The notes under the pieces: generated by a model | Databases searched by the model: none | Told to the model about the DNA's origin: nothing | Seen by the model: the letters and a program-made list of their open reading frames with translations, nothing else | Program-made: the position numbers and the translations under genes | Shown here: positions 47,749 to 60,369 of the stretch, piece after piece | Numbering within the stretch: position 1 is the stretch's first letter | Layout of the letters: the number at the start of each line of letters is the position of its first letter | NCBI GenBank assembly: GCA_023935145.1 | Contig: CM043705.1 | Location: 55,415,084 to 55,479,083, forward strand | Direction of reading: 5' to 3' | From: Bretschneidera sinensis | Lineage: Eukaryota > Streptophyta > Magnoliopsida > Brassicales > Akaniaceae | Length of the DNA stretch: 64,000 nt

Positions 47749-49014
47749 TGTTACAAGGGCATACTTTGATACCAAATTTTTTGCCTTGTGATGGCACTAG
47801 CTTCCCCTGAAACTAGCCAGCCAACCCAATGCACCCACAAAGCACAAGTGCACACAAGTGTTTATGGATAACTGCCATTTCTTTGTTTGTATTGATACTC
47901 ACATAATATACAAAGAATTAGCCAAAGGCTTACAAGGCAAAGTGCTATTTAAAACACCTTCTCTCTTTAGCACTCTTAGCTCTCACTCTCTCTGAGATCT
48001 CTCTCCCTGAATCTCTTCTGAACGAATTGAATGAAATTCCATGGCTATTTATAGCCACCAGGTGACACTCCTACCTGCTAGGTTTTAGGAGTTCAATCTG
48101 ATCATGACTCTTTGATCTTATCCTCTCATCAAGTAACCACCACATTTTGCACATGTTGATTTGACTTGGTCAATTTACACACCAGGCTGGGTCATCAAAA
48201 TGGGCCACTTGCATCCTGCAATGCCAGTCCATTTGTGCAAAAGCTGCTTGGCTCAGCCCATTACCTGTCTTGGTCTAGCTTTTCTTAGCCCGCCAACCAT
48301 TTTGGCCTAGTCCCTAGATTTTCCTGGCTACTTGGCCCGCGCCAATGCCAACCCATATCCATTAACTTGATAAGGTCTAGATCTCCCATGCATTAGATTT
48401 TTTCAACTAGTACCGCTCGAAGACGGCTCACTCCTAAAGCCTGTTTGCTCATAACAAGCTCGACGCAAAAGCTCTCTTTTGATGGCCTATTTATATGATC
48501 GAAGCCTATCTTAAGTGCTTTCTTTTGGTCTAATGTTTGCACACAGCCCGCATGCTTTGTGCCCAACTTCACTGTTCGCCTCACAAGCCTATTGTCTACT
48601 TCATTCCAGCCCACACTTGGCATGGATCAATTAACCTCTTTCTCGGGTAATTTCCCAAGAGATTAAGGCTAACATGGGTGCAAGGCCTCACCGTATGTTT
48701 GCCTTCCGCATCCTGGCTCCAACACTTAGCCTGGATCCATTTACATTGTGCACAACACACTTATCTTGCGCATAATCCACTTGTCTTGCGCTCAGTGCCC
48801 TTGTCTTGTGCACGACCCACTTGTCTTGCGCATAACTCACTGTCTTGTGCACAACACACTTGTCTTATGCACAACACACTGTCTTGCACACCATCCCGGC
48901 CGACACTTAGCCTGGATTCGTATACCTTGCTCATTTGGCATGCCTTCTTTACGCCCTTGGCTAACGTCACCGCATGTTGCCCTTTTGCGCCTCCGAGACA
49001 TTAAGGTGGTTACA
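47749..49014 (-). repeat. 5' LTR of element C (1266 bp)
   Basis: On the minus strand it runs from TGTAACCACCTTAATG to CCCTTGTAACA, with TG...CA ends. It carries the CTATAAATAG TATA-like box (near 48050) and the 20-bp CACTTGTCTTGCGCAC array at 48745-48895. It is the intact counterpart of the split LTR at 34119-37361. Confidence 0.88.
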
Positions 49015-49709
49015 GATAGGAACGTTCCAAATGGGTCACGTGCTTTGTCAATCTTTTGGGACCCTTGAGTTCAAGAAATTTTGTGTTATTTAAAAAAAGA
49101 AAAAAATGATGTGGTAATGACATAAAAAAACGCAAGTGTTTGGTAAATAAGTTTAAAGGTATTATAATCTGGGAAATAAGATTTCAAAATACAAGGGTTT
49201 AGTAAAAACTCCTATGTAAAAATGCTGACGTGGCAAGCCGAGCTTGGGTCACTGGTCCAATCACTGATTACCAATGTTTATTGTCTCTGTGAATTGTAAG
49301 TTTGTGGCAGGGCACCGCAGTTCGTTGAGATTTGAAGTTTACTAGATAACTGTATTATTTTTTTTTTGGTTTGAACGGGGTTAAAATTGATATTTTAAGT
49401 TTTATTAGTAATTTTATTGGTAATATTATTTTTTGAGTCTCACACTTATACTAATGTTATTAATAAAATTCATCAAAATTATCAATGAAGTTTCTCAATC
49501 AAACAAAAATTTTTTGTAACTAGAAATAATCCTTTCAATGGGATAAAAAGAAATTATGAATCTTCCTTTTTGTTTTTTATAAGAAAATTGTGAATATTCC
49601 TAAAAAGAACAAGTGGTTTCTATAAATACTTTTTACTTAGTTGTTCATAGTATCAGGTTGCCAAATGAGAAAATGAGTACTGTTAGATTGAGAGCATGGA
49701 AATTATATG
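49015..49709. other. AT-rich intergenic DNA
   Basis: Sequence right of the retrotransposon nest. No gene recognised. I cannot match it to the HSFB2 fragment on the left side of the nest. Confidence 0.45.
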
Positions 49710-49972
49710 GCATGTTTGGGTTACAGTTTTCTATTTTTAATTTTTGAAATTTCTTTTCGAAAATGAAAATTGAAAACAGTATTCTGATGTTTTCTAAAAA
49801 AACATATTTGAATAACTATAACATCAAATCCCACTTTCAGAAATCAGTTTTTAAAAATAATTTTCAAAAATTATGTTTGAAAATTGATACCCAAATATAT
49901 TTGACTAAATAGAAAACTGTTTTCAATTTTTGAAAACCGAAAACTATTTTTAAAAATCCTATCCAAACATGT
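49710..49972. mobile_element. MITE-like element, about 263 bp
   Basis: The left end is GGCATGTTTGGG and the right end, reverse complemented, is TACATGTTTGGAT. The inside is full of GAAAACTG/TTTTCAAAA words, the same style as the subterminal regions at 1520-1680 and 14340-14590. No coding sequence. The superfamily is not determined. Confidence 0.65.
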
Positions 49973-50489
49973 ACATAAAGTGACTCATTTTTGGGATATC
50001 AGAAAAATCAATAAGCCCGATAAGATTTTCTTTTGCATTTTAAAATTAAATATACTTTTTTAAATAGCAGCATATTCAAATTATATTTACTTAAACAAAG
50101 GAGTTACACAATTTTCGACATAAAAAGAAAATATGTGTGGACATAATGAAAAATAAAGTAATATTTTAATAGTTTGAAATTTTTAACTTTCTCTTTGCTT
50201 AAAAATACTTGATTTGGTATATTGCAAAATTTTGATAATTAAATTGAATAAAAAAATTTAGTTATCAAAAAAATAATTTAATTTATAGTTATGATTTGAG
50301 ACAAACTAAAATTTTAGTTATGAATATGATTTCAATCAGGTTTTACAGTCACCGAACCAAACACACTCCTAAAAATCATAATCATATCGAGTATGTACCG
50401 TGTCTTGTTATAACCCATAATGATCTGCCGTGTTATAAGCCGAGACCTACACAAGAATTTCTATCAATCCAGGATAGAGTTTGATTCTT
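49973..50489. other. Upstream flank of the DUF616 gene
   Basis: AT-rich, with no separate gene recognised. It presumably contains the promoter of the downstream plus-strand gene, but no TATA box or start site can be fixed with confidence. Confidence 0.4.
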
Positions 50490-50571
50490 TCAACTCAGGT
50501 AAAATTATCAATTATCAGACTCCTGAAGCGTGTAGCCCGCTCGCTTCTTCGGTTGTGAGATCTTCAACCAG
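50490..50571 (+). other. Probable 5' untranslated exon of the DUF616 gene
   Basis: A slightly GC-richer stretch ends with TTCAACCAG followed by GTGAGCC, a good donor. The matching acceptor is TTTTCTCACAG at 51163, three bases before the ATG. A leader intron of about 590 bp is common in plant housekeeping genes. The 5' edge is a guess. Confidence 0.5.
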
Positions 50572-51166
50572 GTGAGCCATCATTCTGATTCTTTCATCTT
50601 TATAACTGTTTTACAATTTTCAATTTACGATTTGATATATAAACAGTGCTCGTCGGTTAACGATAATTTATTGATTTTTTGTTGTAACGGTTAAGCTGCC
50701 GAATCCAAATATAAATTATAGAACTTACATGTATGTATCCGCATTTATTTATTTACTGTGATGTGACAGTGATTTTTGTGAATTTGTTGTTGGAGATTGG
50801 CATGAATTTGTTTTAGGGTCTGTAGAGTGATGGTGTATGCTGTTAATAAATTTACCGCCAACTATTAATGTATTTAATAAGAGGATGAATTGAATTATTC
50901 ATTGCGTCTGTGTTTTGATTGGGGGTTGCGTTTGGTTTTGAAAACTCTTGATCTATTTATGAACTTGAATCAAATTAATTTGAATGTTATGTAATGTAAA
51001 ATATTATCAATTATACTATATTTTTATACTCTGAGTTATAATAATGTGATTTGATTGATAATCATTTAGCTGGTGATTCTATTAGTATTTGCTGCATATC
51101 GTAATTTCAAACTTACACACACTGATACTTTTGTTATGTTTTTTCATCAATTTTTTCTCACAGATA

Positions 51167-54100
51167 ATGGCACTTTACAAGTACAACAGTGAATTGTTAC
51201 CAGAGAGAAGAAGTATTATTGGTTCTGTTCTAAATTCTCTTGGTCAAAGTGAGCATGGATTTCGGGTTGTTCGTCGAGGAAGGAGGTTTGGTCGGATTGC
51301 TAAATCAAGATTTTCACATTGGATGTTTTTGCTTGCAGTACTCTTTTTAATATATTTCACAGTCTTTGGCCTTAAAATGCTCTTTCATGGTGAGATTTGG
51401 AGAATTTTGTTGTTTTCATTTGTTTGCGAAATAAAAACGCTAGGACGAATTGGTGTAACATGTAACTTTTTTTGTGTGTAAAAATTTGGAAAATTATTTC
51501 TTTGATTTCTCTCTCAATGGAAGCTTATCTTGCTCAGTTTAGGCTCAAATAAAATTATAATACCTGCTCCTGGTGCTTGCCTTATCCTTTTAACATTATA
51601 TATCCTTTCGGTTTTCTCCGTAAGCTCAAGAGTCAATGCTGTAGTTTTTAATGCTATTGGCTGATTGGCCCGTGGTGATTATTCACCATTACATAGGTTA
51701 AACAGATATTATAATGCTCACTACTTTGTTTAAGGTTTGTTATATTCCAACGGTTTATTTTCAGTATAGCCTAATATGAGAACATCATTAGGAATTAATA
51801 TGATGAGCTTTACACTGATTAGCATTCTTTCTAAGTTTTGCAATTTGAGATTTTTTCATCTTTTGTCAATTGCTTTCCAAACATGTTTGACTCGGCTTCT
51901 AACAACTCACTACATTTATAAGATAATATCACTTTAAAAATGTTTCCGGTTTCATGTATTCTGAAGGCACACCTCATTATAAGCATGATATTAGTTTATG
52001 TCCTCTTCCCCCTCCCCCCTTCTCCCCTCTTTTGCTTCTTTCTTTCTTGTTTCATCTTGGTATACCATTTCACATAAGGAATTGACCTGCTGTATTTAAG
52101 TGCAGGTGACATGGAAAGTAGCCTTTTGTTGTCTCAAGAAGTGGAAGAAGAATTTTCTGTATCTGATGTAGAAAAACCACCAAGCAAGCATCGTAGGCGA
52201 CGTAAGAGTATTTTTCCTTTGTTGTTACATTACACCATGTGAATTTGCATGTTCCCTCGGTTAGAAGATTTCAAGCTCTCTTGAGCATGCTTTTGTTAGA
52301 TGATTTGGGATAGTTGATGGGCTCTCAGTAGATCTGGGCGAAATTGATATACTTGTATAATCCAATTTTACCTTATCATGACAAATGGTGGGGAAGTCTC
52401 CATAATGTAGAAAAGGGTCTTAGATCTTCATGGGCCAAACTATCCTGGTAAATCTTATTTATTTGCATCAGACATGTTTCCTTGACATATATTTCAATAA
52501 TTGTTGCATTTAGAAACCAAGAAATCTGATCAATTTGTACCTACAATGGATTTCATAGGTTTATGTTGCAAGATGGATGAGAACGTAAAGAAAGGAATAT
52601 TAACTACTCTTTTGTTAGTCTGTTATGTTCAATGCATTTTTTTTTAATTGTTGAGTTTGAAGATGAACCTGAGGACTTTTAAGTTTGTAGCATAAAGCTG
52701 CCATCCTGTTTTGATCTCTGGCATGTTCATTCATTTTCTCTCTCTGATTGAACTTTTAGAAATAAAAGTATGGGAGTAACTGTTGTACAAGAGCATTAAG
52801 ATGTAGCATTATTGCTTATACGGTCTGGTTGCTACCAAGCTCCTACAGCTTTGCTCTAATCTGCCACTTTGCTTGAATAAAATGGTCTATTAGTAAGCCT
52901 TAAAATGTATGTAATCATGTGAATAAGAAAGTTGACCATGACTTGTAATTCCTTCTTATATTTGTACAATAAGATGCATGCTATTACAAAGTAGTGATGA
53001 ATTATCTTCTTATGTACAACACAACTAATAAATCTCGTCATTATTATTGAGCTCATGTATATAGTATGTTGACTTTCTTTCAATGACCTGTTTTCATTTG
53101 TTTTACTGATATGCTTGTGGTGTTCACTTCTTTAAACCAAAACATCGTTGGCAAATTATTTATCTACTTTTTTGTTTTTATCATATGTTGATATTTCAGA
53201 TTTTCCTTGCGAAGTTGGGCTTTCTGAATCAGTTGATCATGTAATTGAACCCAAGGATTATTTGAATTTCACACAATTTTTGCTAGAATACATTGACAAA
53301 GAGGAGAAACCTTTTGGGAACAATTTATTTGAACCTAGATTTGGTGGACATCAGACCTTTGAGGAAAGAGAGAAATCGTTCCATGCAAGAAATCAAACAC
53401 TTCACTGTGGTTTTGTCACAGGACCGCCTAGATTTTCAAGCACTGGATTCGAGTTGAATGAAATGGACAAGGCATACATGAAAAGTTGTGCAGTTGCGGT
53501 ATCTTCTTGCATCTTTGGAAGCTCCGATTTTCTGAGGAGGCCTACCAGAAAAATGGTAAATGAGCTATTCCTTGTCAAAGATCCTTCTGTGTCATGTTCA
53601 TGTCACATGACAACTAATAGCTGAGCTGTTGGGAAAATATCATCTTTAGTAATTGAATGTTGATTTTACAAGTTGATATTTCATTTAGCTTTTCAAATGA
53701 AAAACATCATTTTCCTCTTGTTCCGTCTGTTCCAATTCGAGAAAGTACAGGTATAAACTTTAAGACAATAAACCAGATCATTATGGTGGAGATTAGTTTC
53801 AAAGTATTGTTCTAACTTCTATCTAGTGGAGTATAACTATAACAGGAGACATTTTATGAACAAATAGAAGGTAAAGTAGAGGAATTCATCTGAAGTATAG
53901 AAATGGAAATTCCATCATTGGGGAATAGATCTCCTATATAAAATGTGTATATATATATAATATTCTGATTTACTGTATGATTGTATCTGATTCTATCTCA
54001 AATGTTGAGAACCCGCTGCTGGATGCTATCTTATTCTGTACTGCCTTCCTTTGTTATCCCGGGTTGTGAACTTCTAATTGACTAATGTTGATGCTAGCAC

Positions 54101-56122
54101 ATGCATTTTATATAGGTTGTTCTGTTATATTTTCTGAGGATCACATTGTCACAGAATGCACAATTTGTCAAGCTGATATGTTTAGGGGTCTGTTCAGGAA
54201 CTCCTTTAGTTAGTTTCTAGGATATAAATGGGAGTTTAATGCCTATTGAACTCTTAAACTGATCAAATGTATGTACTCTTTTTTTTTCTTTCTAAAACTT
54301 ATTGGCAGTATAATTTTTGGATTTTTTCCTTGCAATAGGAAAGTAGATGTGGTAACATGTTGGTAAAATCAACAAAAGCTTGAATTGCTTCAGAGGGTAC
54401 TGGATTAGTTTTTCAATATTTCGCATGGCTTTATATTCTGTCAGTGATGTGTCACATGTTCATATTTGTTTCAGATTAGTGATTTCTCCAAGAAAAATGT
54501 TTGTTTTGTGATGTTTGTGGATGAGCGATCGCTGTCAAAACTATCTTCAGAGGGACATATTCCTGATGACAGAGGATATGTTGGTTTGTGGAGAATTGTC
54601 ACTGTGAGGAACTTACCATATGCAGACATGCGGAAAACTGGAAAGGTGCCAAAATTTTTATCACATCGCCTCTTTCCTTCTTCTAGGTATGGTTAGTTAT
54701 CTAGTTTTTAAGCCTTATGTTTGCCTCTATAATCCTCAAGTGGTCTTGAACTTAAAGTACTTCAATTTTAATGATTGAATACAGGTATTCAATTTGGATT
54801 GATAGTAAGATGCGACTTAATACTGATCCGATGCTGATAATTGAACACTTTTTGTGGCGAACAAGATCAGAGTATGCCATTTCAAATCATTATGATCGCC
54901 ACTGTGTTTGGGATGAGGTACTCCAGAATAAGCGCCTGAATAAGTACAACCACACAGCCATTGATGAACAGTTTCTGCTTTACCAATCTGATGGCCTCAC
55001 CAAATTTGACCCTTTGGACCCGGATACTTCTCTTCCAAGCTGTGTGTATCTTGGCACACTACATCTCCCTCTCACTGAGATTAGATTTGCTTTTATGTGA
55101 TGCTCCTTTGAAAGTTGGCTTCTGATTTTATGTGTCGTGTTTTGCAGATGTCCCTGAAGGTTCCTTTATCATACGAGCCCACACACCGATGTCAAATTTA
55201 TTTTCATGCCTCTGGTTCAACGAAGTTGATCGATTTACCTCACGCGATCAACTAAGCTTTGCATATTCTTACTTGAAACTAAGGAGAATGAACCCAGATA
55301 GACCATTCCACCTAAATATGTTTAAGGTGAGCCTATTTTCCAAAGAAATCTGCTTAACTTTACATCATTGTAGTTTATTGTAATTCACATTGATTTCTAT
55401 TAGATAGCTGGATCAGTGGCTAAAGTACTTGTTTTTATTCAGTATTTAGCAACTTCGGTCAATTTGCTTTTGAGAATCCCTCAAATTTTGGGATTGAACT
55501 GTCTTCTCCTCCTTTTTTTGCCCTGCCAAACAGGATTATTTTTCCTTTTTCCTTTAAACGAGTGGTTTCCACTTCTTGTGAAATATTTTTTGACAATAAT
55601 CTGTTTCCAGACCATCAATGATTTCTGAGATAATTGCATGGTGAAACTTTGTTTTTTTTATATAAATGTGTAATGTATTGTTTTTTGCATGTAGCTTCAA
55701 AGATGTCCAAAAGGAGAAAAAATAAAAGAGAAGGAAATTGGCTTATTCACATATTTTCTCATTTCAAGCACTACAATTAATAGGAAAAAAAGTTTAAGCA
55801 TGCTTTGTTTAGTATTATCATCTTGGTTGTTCCTCACTGACATGAATGTAACTTAGGTAAGAAATTAACAATATATATGTAGTTAAGCTGGTTTCGAGAT
55901 TTACCACTGGAACACCTTATTTTTTTTTATATTTAGTTTATAAATTGAGTAGAGCACTCTGAATGATGTAGTCTTCTGTTGAAACAAAAGAACTAATTAG
56001 TATAATATTTCTTTTTCTTTCTAAATTTATCTATCATTGATTCTGTGCAGGACTGTGAACGCAGAGCACTGGCAAAGCTATTCCGGCATCGCACAGTGCC
56101 ATCATCTCCACCTCCTCCTTGA
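51167..56122 (+). CDS. DUF616 family glycosyltransferase-like protein (TOD1/MUCI70 type), 7 coding exons
   Basis: Coding exons: 51167-51389, 52106-52201, 53200-53555, 54475-54686, 54785-55041, 55148-55326 and 56051-56122. All have GT/AG borders, join in one frame, and encode 464 aa. The N-terminus is basic, then residues 52-73 form a membrane anchor (WMFLLAVLFLIYFTVFGLKM), giving a type II, Golgi-type topology. The DUF616 domain follows from about residue 108, with EPRFGGHQTFEERE, FVMFVDE, GLWRIVTVRNLPY, SIWIDSK (Asp302), ISNHYDRHCVWDE and EGSFIIRAHTPMSNLF. It ends with CERRALAKLFRHR and a Pro run before the stop. Family members include Arabidopsis MUCI70, linked to mucilage pectin/xylan, and TOD1. 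The exact enzymatic reaction here is not known. The gene looks intact and functional. Confidence 0.93.
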
Positions 56123-59100
56123 TCAACTATGTAAGGTCAAGATTTTTCTTTTATTTGACGTAAATCGTAGTTCATGTGTGCTGCCTGTGACTTGGATTAT
56201 ACCCCTTGTCTTTTTCCAACATCGTAATTCATGTATGCTGCCCTCACCTCTTGATGTCTTTGTTCAGGTCACCATCAAAGAAGGTCCATCACCTTTTTTT
56301 ATTTTTTTATAATAACAATCAAATTCTGTTAAAAGCACAGCGATTTGCTACCAACTTTTTTAGTTGTGTCCGTGGTTTAGTACACTGAACTTTTACTGGG
56401 GGGCTCATGACCGGATTCCTGCTTTAGTGTCTTCTATGTTTTTTGGGGAAGGTTGTCTACTTGCTGTTGTTAATTGTAGGTTCCACCTAGATTAAATTGG
56501 CCTAACAGTGATTGTTGACCTGATCTTATAATTATGATCATATAGCTTTCTGAACCATTCACCAACCATTTAGAATAGTAATTATATGATTAATTCATAA
56601 TAATGAGCAGTTTGCGGTTAATCTGATGGTAGAAGTCTGAAGTTGGGTAGGTCATTCCATTTTTTACTTTTTAGCCAAGTACATCTTTGAGGTCAGAGCT
56701 TTTGCAGTCTACTTATCCTGCAGTGTCGTCCGTTAGTTTTTATTTATTATGAACGTTGCTCATTTTGTTTATTTATTTTAATAACTGCAAAGCATAGGTC
56801 TTCCATTCCTCCAGTTTACCTTATTGGATAGGTCAACTCTTTGTTTGGTTGTCACTTAGAAGCCATGTACTTTTTTCTTTTTCACATTTGATGTGATTTT
56901 CATGTATCAAGAAGTACAGCTTGGTTAAGTTCATACTTCCTAGTCTAGATGCTTCGAATGCTGCACTCTTGAGATGACTGCCTTGTTATTGGGTTTTTAA
57001 CATTAGATTGTAGAATCACCATCAGAATTACCTTTGTTTGAGTTACTTGATACTTGTGTATAGATGTAATTGGCTAATCGCAGGTTGGAGACCCTACTAG
57101 TGGAAGTTTGTCACATTTAACATTGGAGGCAGATTAATAGGAACTTGACCCCCTTGCTAGTAATTTTACATGGAACTGACATGATTGCAATATTCTTTTC
57201 TAGCATTTGAGGGAAGTTTGTCAAACAAAAAAGGGTAATTCTTTAGCTAACCAGCTGGTGAAGGTTGTATCCTACGCCAAGGATGAAGTCTTCCACCCTA
57301 GCTAGAAACCTGGTTTACTGTCTTCGTTCTCCATCTATTTACTTCGACCCAACAACCTAGTTTTGCTTGTTAAATAAGACAATGATGGTATCAATAAAAG
57401 CAAAGATAGATAAAAGAATTATACAAAAACGCTACTGGCTATGGGCCTTTGGGCAGGCATGAAGCAACTTGAAAATCAGTGGACTCTTGTTTTTCGGTCC
57501 TTCGATCTTCTGATTGCATGACAAATTACTTTTGATGTAAGAGCTTTCATCCCAATGATAATGAAGAAAGTGCAAACTTACTAAAATTTTCATTTTACGG
57601 AGTCTATGCAAGTTTCTGACAGAACCTCTATGGTCTGTGCAGGGAGACATAATCCAAGTGAAAAGGAGTCCCACTTGAAGTAAACACCTCCTCCACCCCT
57701 CCAACCGACACTTTCTCCAAGAATGTTTCTATGGTGGATCTTTCAAGCTTGGCACAGATCAAGGCCTGGGTCAGTTTGTTTTTCAGAGATTGGTTAGGTG
57801 GATATCTTGTAGCTTCTGCTAATGAATTGAGTAGAAGGCTCTATTATATTGGCTGAATAGAGTTTAGGACTGACTTCCTGATTTGGCCTGGCTTTACAAA
57901 TGTGTATACAGAGCTCCAAATTGAGGAAAAGTAGCGCTCAAGTTTAACTGTTCATGGGCCTTGAGAATTTTTCAAGGTAGCTGGGGGAGCGAGCATTGTT
58001 TAAACATTCTCAAAATTATCAGGTGGCTAATGGCTATATGATTTGGTGATGAGTCTGCAGAGATAGGCACTGGTATTTGCTTGTTGGATCCTTTCCCTGT
58101 CCAAAAGAACAGAGAAAAAACCACAGGGATTTTCCGTTATACTTTTCATTAAGTTGTGATAAATTTCCTTAAAATTATTGAATAAAATTGAGCCAATAGC
58201 TGGAAAGTACGGTGTTTCGACAAAATTTCTTTTTCATTTTCTTTTATTTGAAACGTACTTTGATATTTTCCGTTAACATAGTGGCAGGCTGGAGGAGAGA
58301 GAGAGAGCTGTTAGGATCAGGCAAGAAGATTTTGTACTATTAACTGTTTGTGAGCATGCGATTCATGCTGTTCATGAAGATTCATCTTTTTACTGTTTTC
58401 ACAGCATGCTGTTGGCCTATAAATCCTAGTTCGTGGCTTGGTCTGTAATCTAACAAAGCCTCTCAAGGAAATTTCTCCTCAGAGGGGAAACAAAATAGCA
58501 GTTGTCTAGAGACAGCAAGCCAGCAGTGTCAATGCCGCATGTGAGAATTGGAGGAAAGTAAACAGCTTGGTGTTTTTCAATGCTTGTTTAGTTTCCTCCA
58601 ATATCTCATGTCCGGCCCTTCACTTACATATGCTTCCGTTTTAATGATTTAGGTTAGAGCCTTCACTTTAAATGAGTTGATGTTTATTATGAAGTTGATG
58701 CCGTACATGAGAAACCAAACAAATGGACAATGTTTTAGTTCTTATATGTTAGGTTTTCTCCGTTCTCATCTTCGGAACTGCCTAGTCATATTTAAAATTT
58801 TTTATTCTATCCTTCAAAAAAAAATTTCTTTTTCTCAAATTTGTAAGTAACCAAAGATTCAAAGTTTATATTTTTAGTACATGTTTTTATGAAATAGTTT
58901 TTGGGTTTTTCTGACATGTCCTCAAGGCACAGGTTAAGGTTAAGGTTAAGTAGTAATTAAATGAGCACCCATTTATTCTCATTATCTAAAATTTATAACC
59001 TAATAAATAAGTGATTCAAATTTTGATAATGACTAAAATGATTTTATCCTAAATTTGGTAAATGAAACTCAAACAATTCTCTTTGATTGTTCAACGCCAA

Positions 59101-59163
59101 AATACTACTCCTATATAAGCTGTTTTTTTTTCCCTTTAGAAAATAAGCTCTACTGCTGTTACG
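56123..59163. other. 3' UTR of the DUF616 gene and intergenic DNA
   Basis: The first few hundred bases contain a diverged short duplication (AATCGTAGTTCATGTGTGCT near 56162 and ATCGTAATTCATGTATGCTG near 56221) and probably the 3' UTR. The rest is non-coding by eye. I searched it for the upstream exons of the HAD hydrolase whose last exons lie at 60370-60797 and did not find them. Confidence 0.5.
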
Positions 59164-60094
59164 GTCCGTTTGGTATACAAATAGATTTACTATGGGATTG
59201 GGATTAAGATTAGGATTAAGATTAGGATTATAGTAGGATATGATTAAGATTAGGATTATAGTAGGATATGATTAAGAGAATTAAAGTGGGATTATTTTAA
59301 TTTTATTTTTGATTGATAATATTGTTGGATTGAGATTAAAATGAGATAACAAATCAAAAGACTAAAATACCCTTTTATATTTTATTATATAAATATTTAT
59401 ATTATAAAACTCTTATTTATATATATAAACCTATAGAGAGAGAGAGGAAAACTCTCTTTTTTCTTTCTTTCTTTTTTGGCTATATCGTGTAAAGAGAAAG
59501 GGGAAGGAGGATGCGCGGGGAGGGCGCGAGGAAGAGGGGGGAAAGGAAGGAGAGAGGAAAGGGAGGGAGAAAGGAAAGCAATCTAGTGAAGAAGGAGGAG
59601 AAGGAAGAAGGGAGGAAGAAGAGGGGGGAGAGGTGGTGCGCGACTCGAGACGTGATTTGGGTAAGGAAGGAGGAGGAGAAGGAAGGAGAGAGGGAGGAGA
59701 AGGAAGGAGAGAGGGAGGAGGAGGAGAAGGAAAGAGAGAGGGAGGCCACGCGATTTGCTGAGCAAGAGGAGGAGAGAGGAGACGAAGGAGGAGGAGGAGG
59801 AAAGAGGAGGAGAAGGGAGGCACGAGGTCGGAGGGGAGGAGAGAGGAGGAGGCCGGGGGGGAGGGGAAGTGGCCGAGGGAGGTGGTCAGGGGTGGTAGCT
59901 ATCGTAGGGAAGAAGAAGAAATGGAGGGTAAAATGGTCTTTGAAAAAAAAATCAATCCCACCTACTTGGGTTTGATTCTATCCCAAGGGGTTGGGGTAGA
60001 TTTTCAGATATTGAGACTTATTTAGTCTCAACTTAATCCCAGATGAACAATTTGTCTCTCCAACTAAATATAGTGTGCAAACCGATACCAAACC
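59164..60094. mobile_element. Candidate non-autonomous DNA transposon with purine-rich core
   Basis: The left end is GTCCGTTTGGTATA and the right end, reverse complemented, is GGGGTTTGGTATCG. Both are followed inward by GGGATT-AAG words (left GGGATTGGGATTAAG, right TGGGATTAAGTTGAGAC). A GATTAAGATTAGGATTATAG phrase is duplicated at 59215-59275. This organisation fits a MITE or larger non-autonomous TIR element of about 930 bp. A target duplication was not identified. Confidence 0.5.
59500..59925 (+). repeat. Strand-asymmetric GGA/GAA purine tract
   Basis: About 425 bases are almost only A and G on the plus strand, in imperfect GGAGGA, GAGAGG and GAAGGA units, interrupted by a short mixed stretch at 59636-59665. 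Long open frames on both strands result from the composition and are not genes. Confidence 0.9.
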
Positions 60095-60369
60095 CCATTT
60101 CTCTATAACTAAAAAAGTAGTCTATTACATAAAAGAAATTCATTTAAAAAAAGCTTATCTGCATTGTTTTGGTACTTGATTAAATCAATAAGATTTAAAG
60201 TTTTGGTGATTTAAATTGGATTTAATCAAATCCCAAACAAATCCATAATCCTTGCTATCCATGGGAGCTAAATAATAAATGGTAGGTGGGATCAAAATAC
60301 ATCTTAGGTTTAAATCTTAACAATCACCGAAGAAAATATCCTCACATTGTATGGCATTAATTGTTGTAG

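Larger units (their letters stand above)
34119..49014 (-). mobile_element. Non-autonomous gag-protease LTR retrotransposon (element C) with nested insertions
   Basis: In minus orientation the order is 5' LTR 47749-49014, Met-tRNA primer site 47735-47746, gag 46686-47695, a protease remnant 37430-38033, a purine tract (AGTGGGGGTGGTT, minus strand) near 37362-37374, and a 3' LTR 36141-37361 plus its displaced tail at about 34119-34176. Two later insertions split it: a Ty3 solo LTR (34177-36140) in the 3' LTR and Ty3 copy B (38167-46685) at the gag-protease border. No RT core or integrase of its own is seen, only a short RT-leader-like stretch after protease. This matches the TR-GAG type of plant element. 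Candidate duplication flanks are GATAT and GATAG, not identical. Confidence 0.78.

Noticed and set aside
57432..57704. 90-codon minus-strand open frame
   Set aside because: No recognisable motif, no conserved splice borders, intergenic position.
59431..59975. Long Glu/Arg/Lys-rich frame and antisense Ser/Pro/Leu-rich frames
   Set aside because: Pure consequence of the purine tract. No domain and frames open on both strands.
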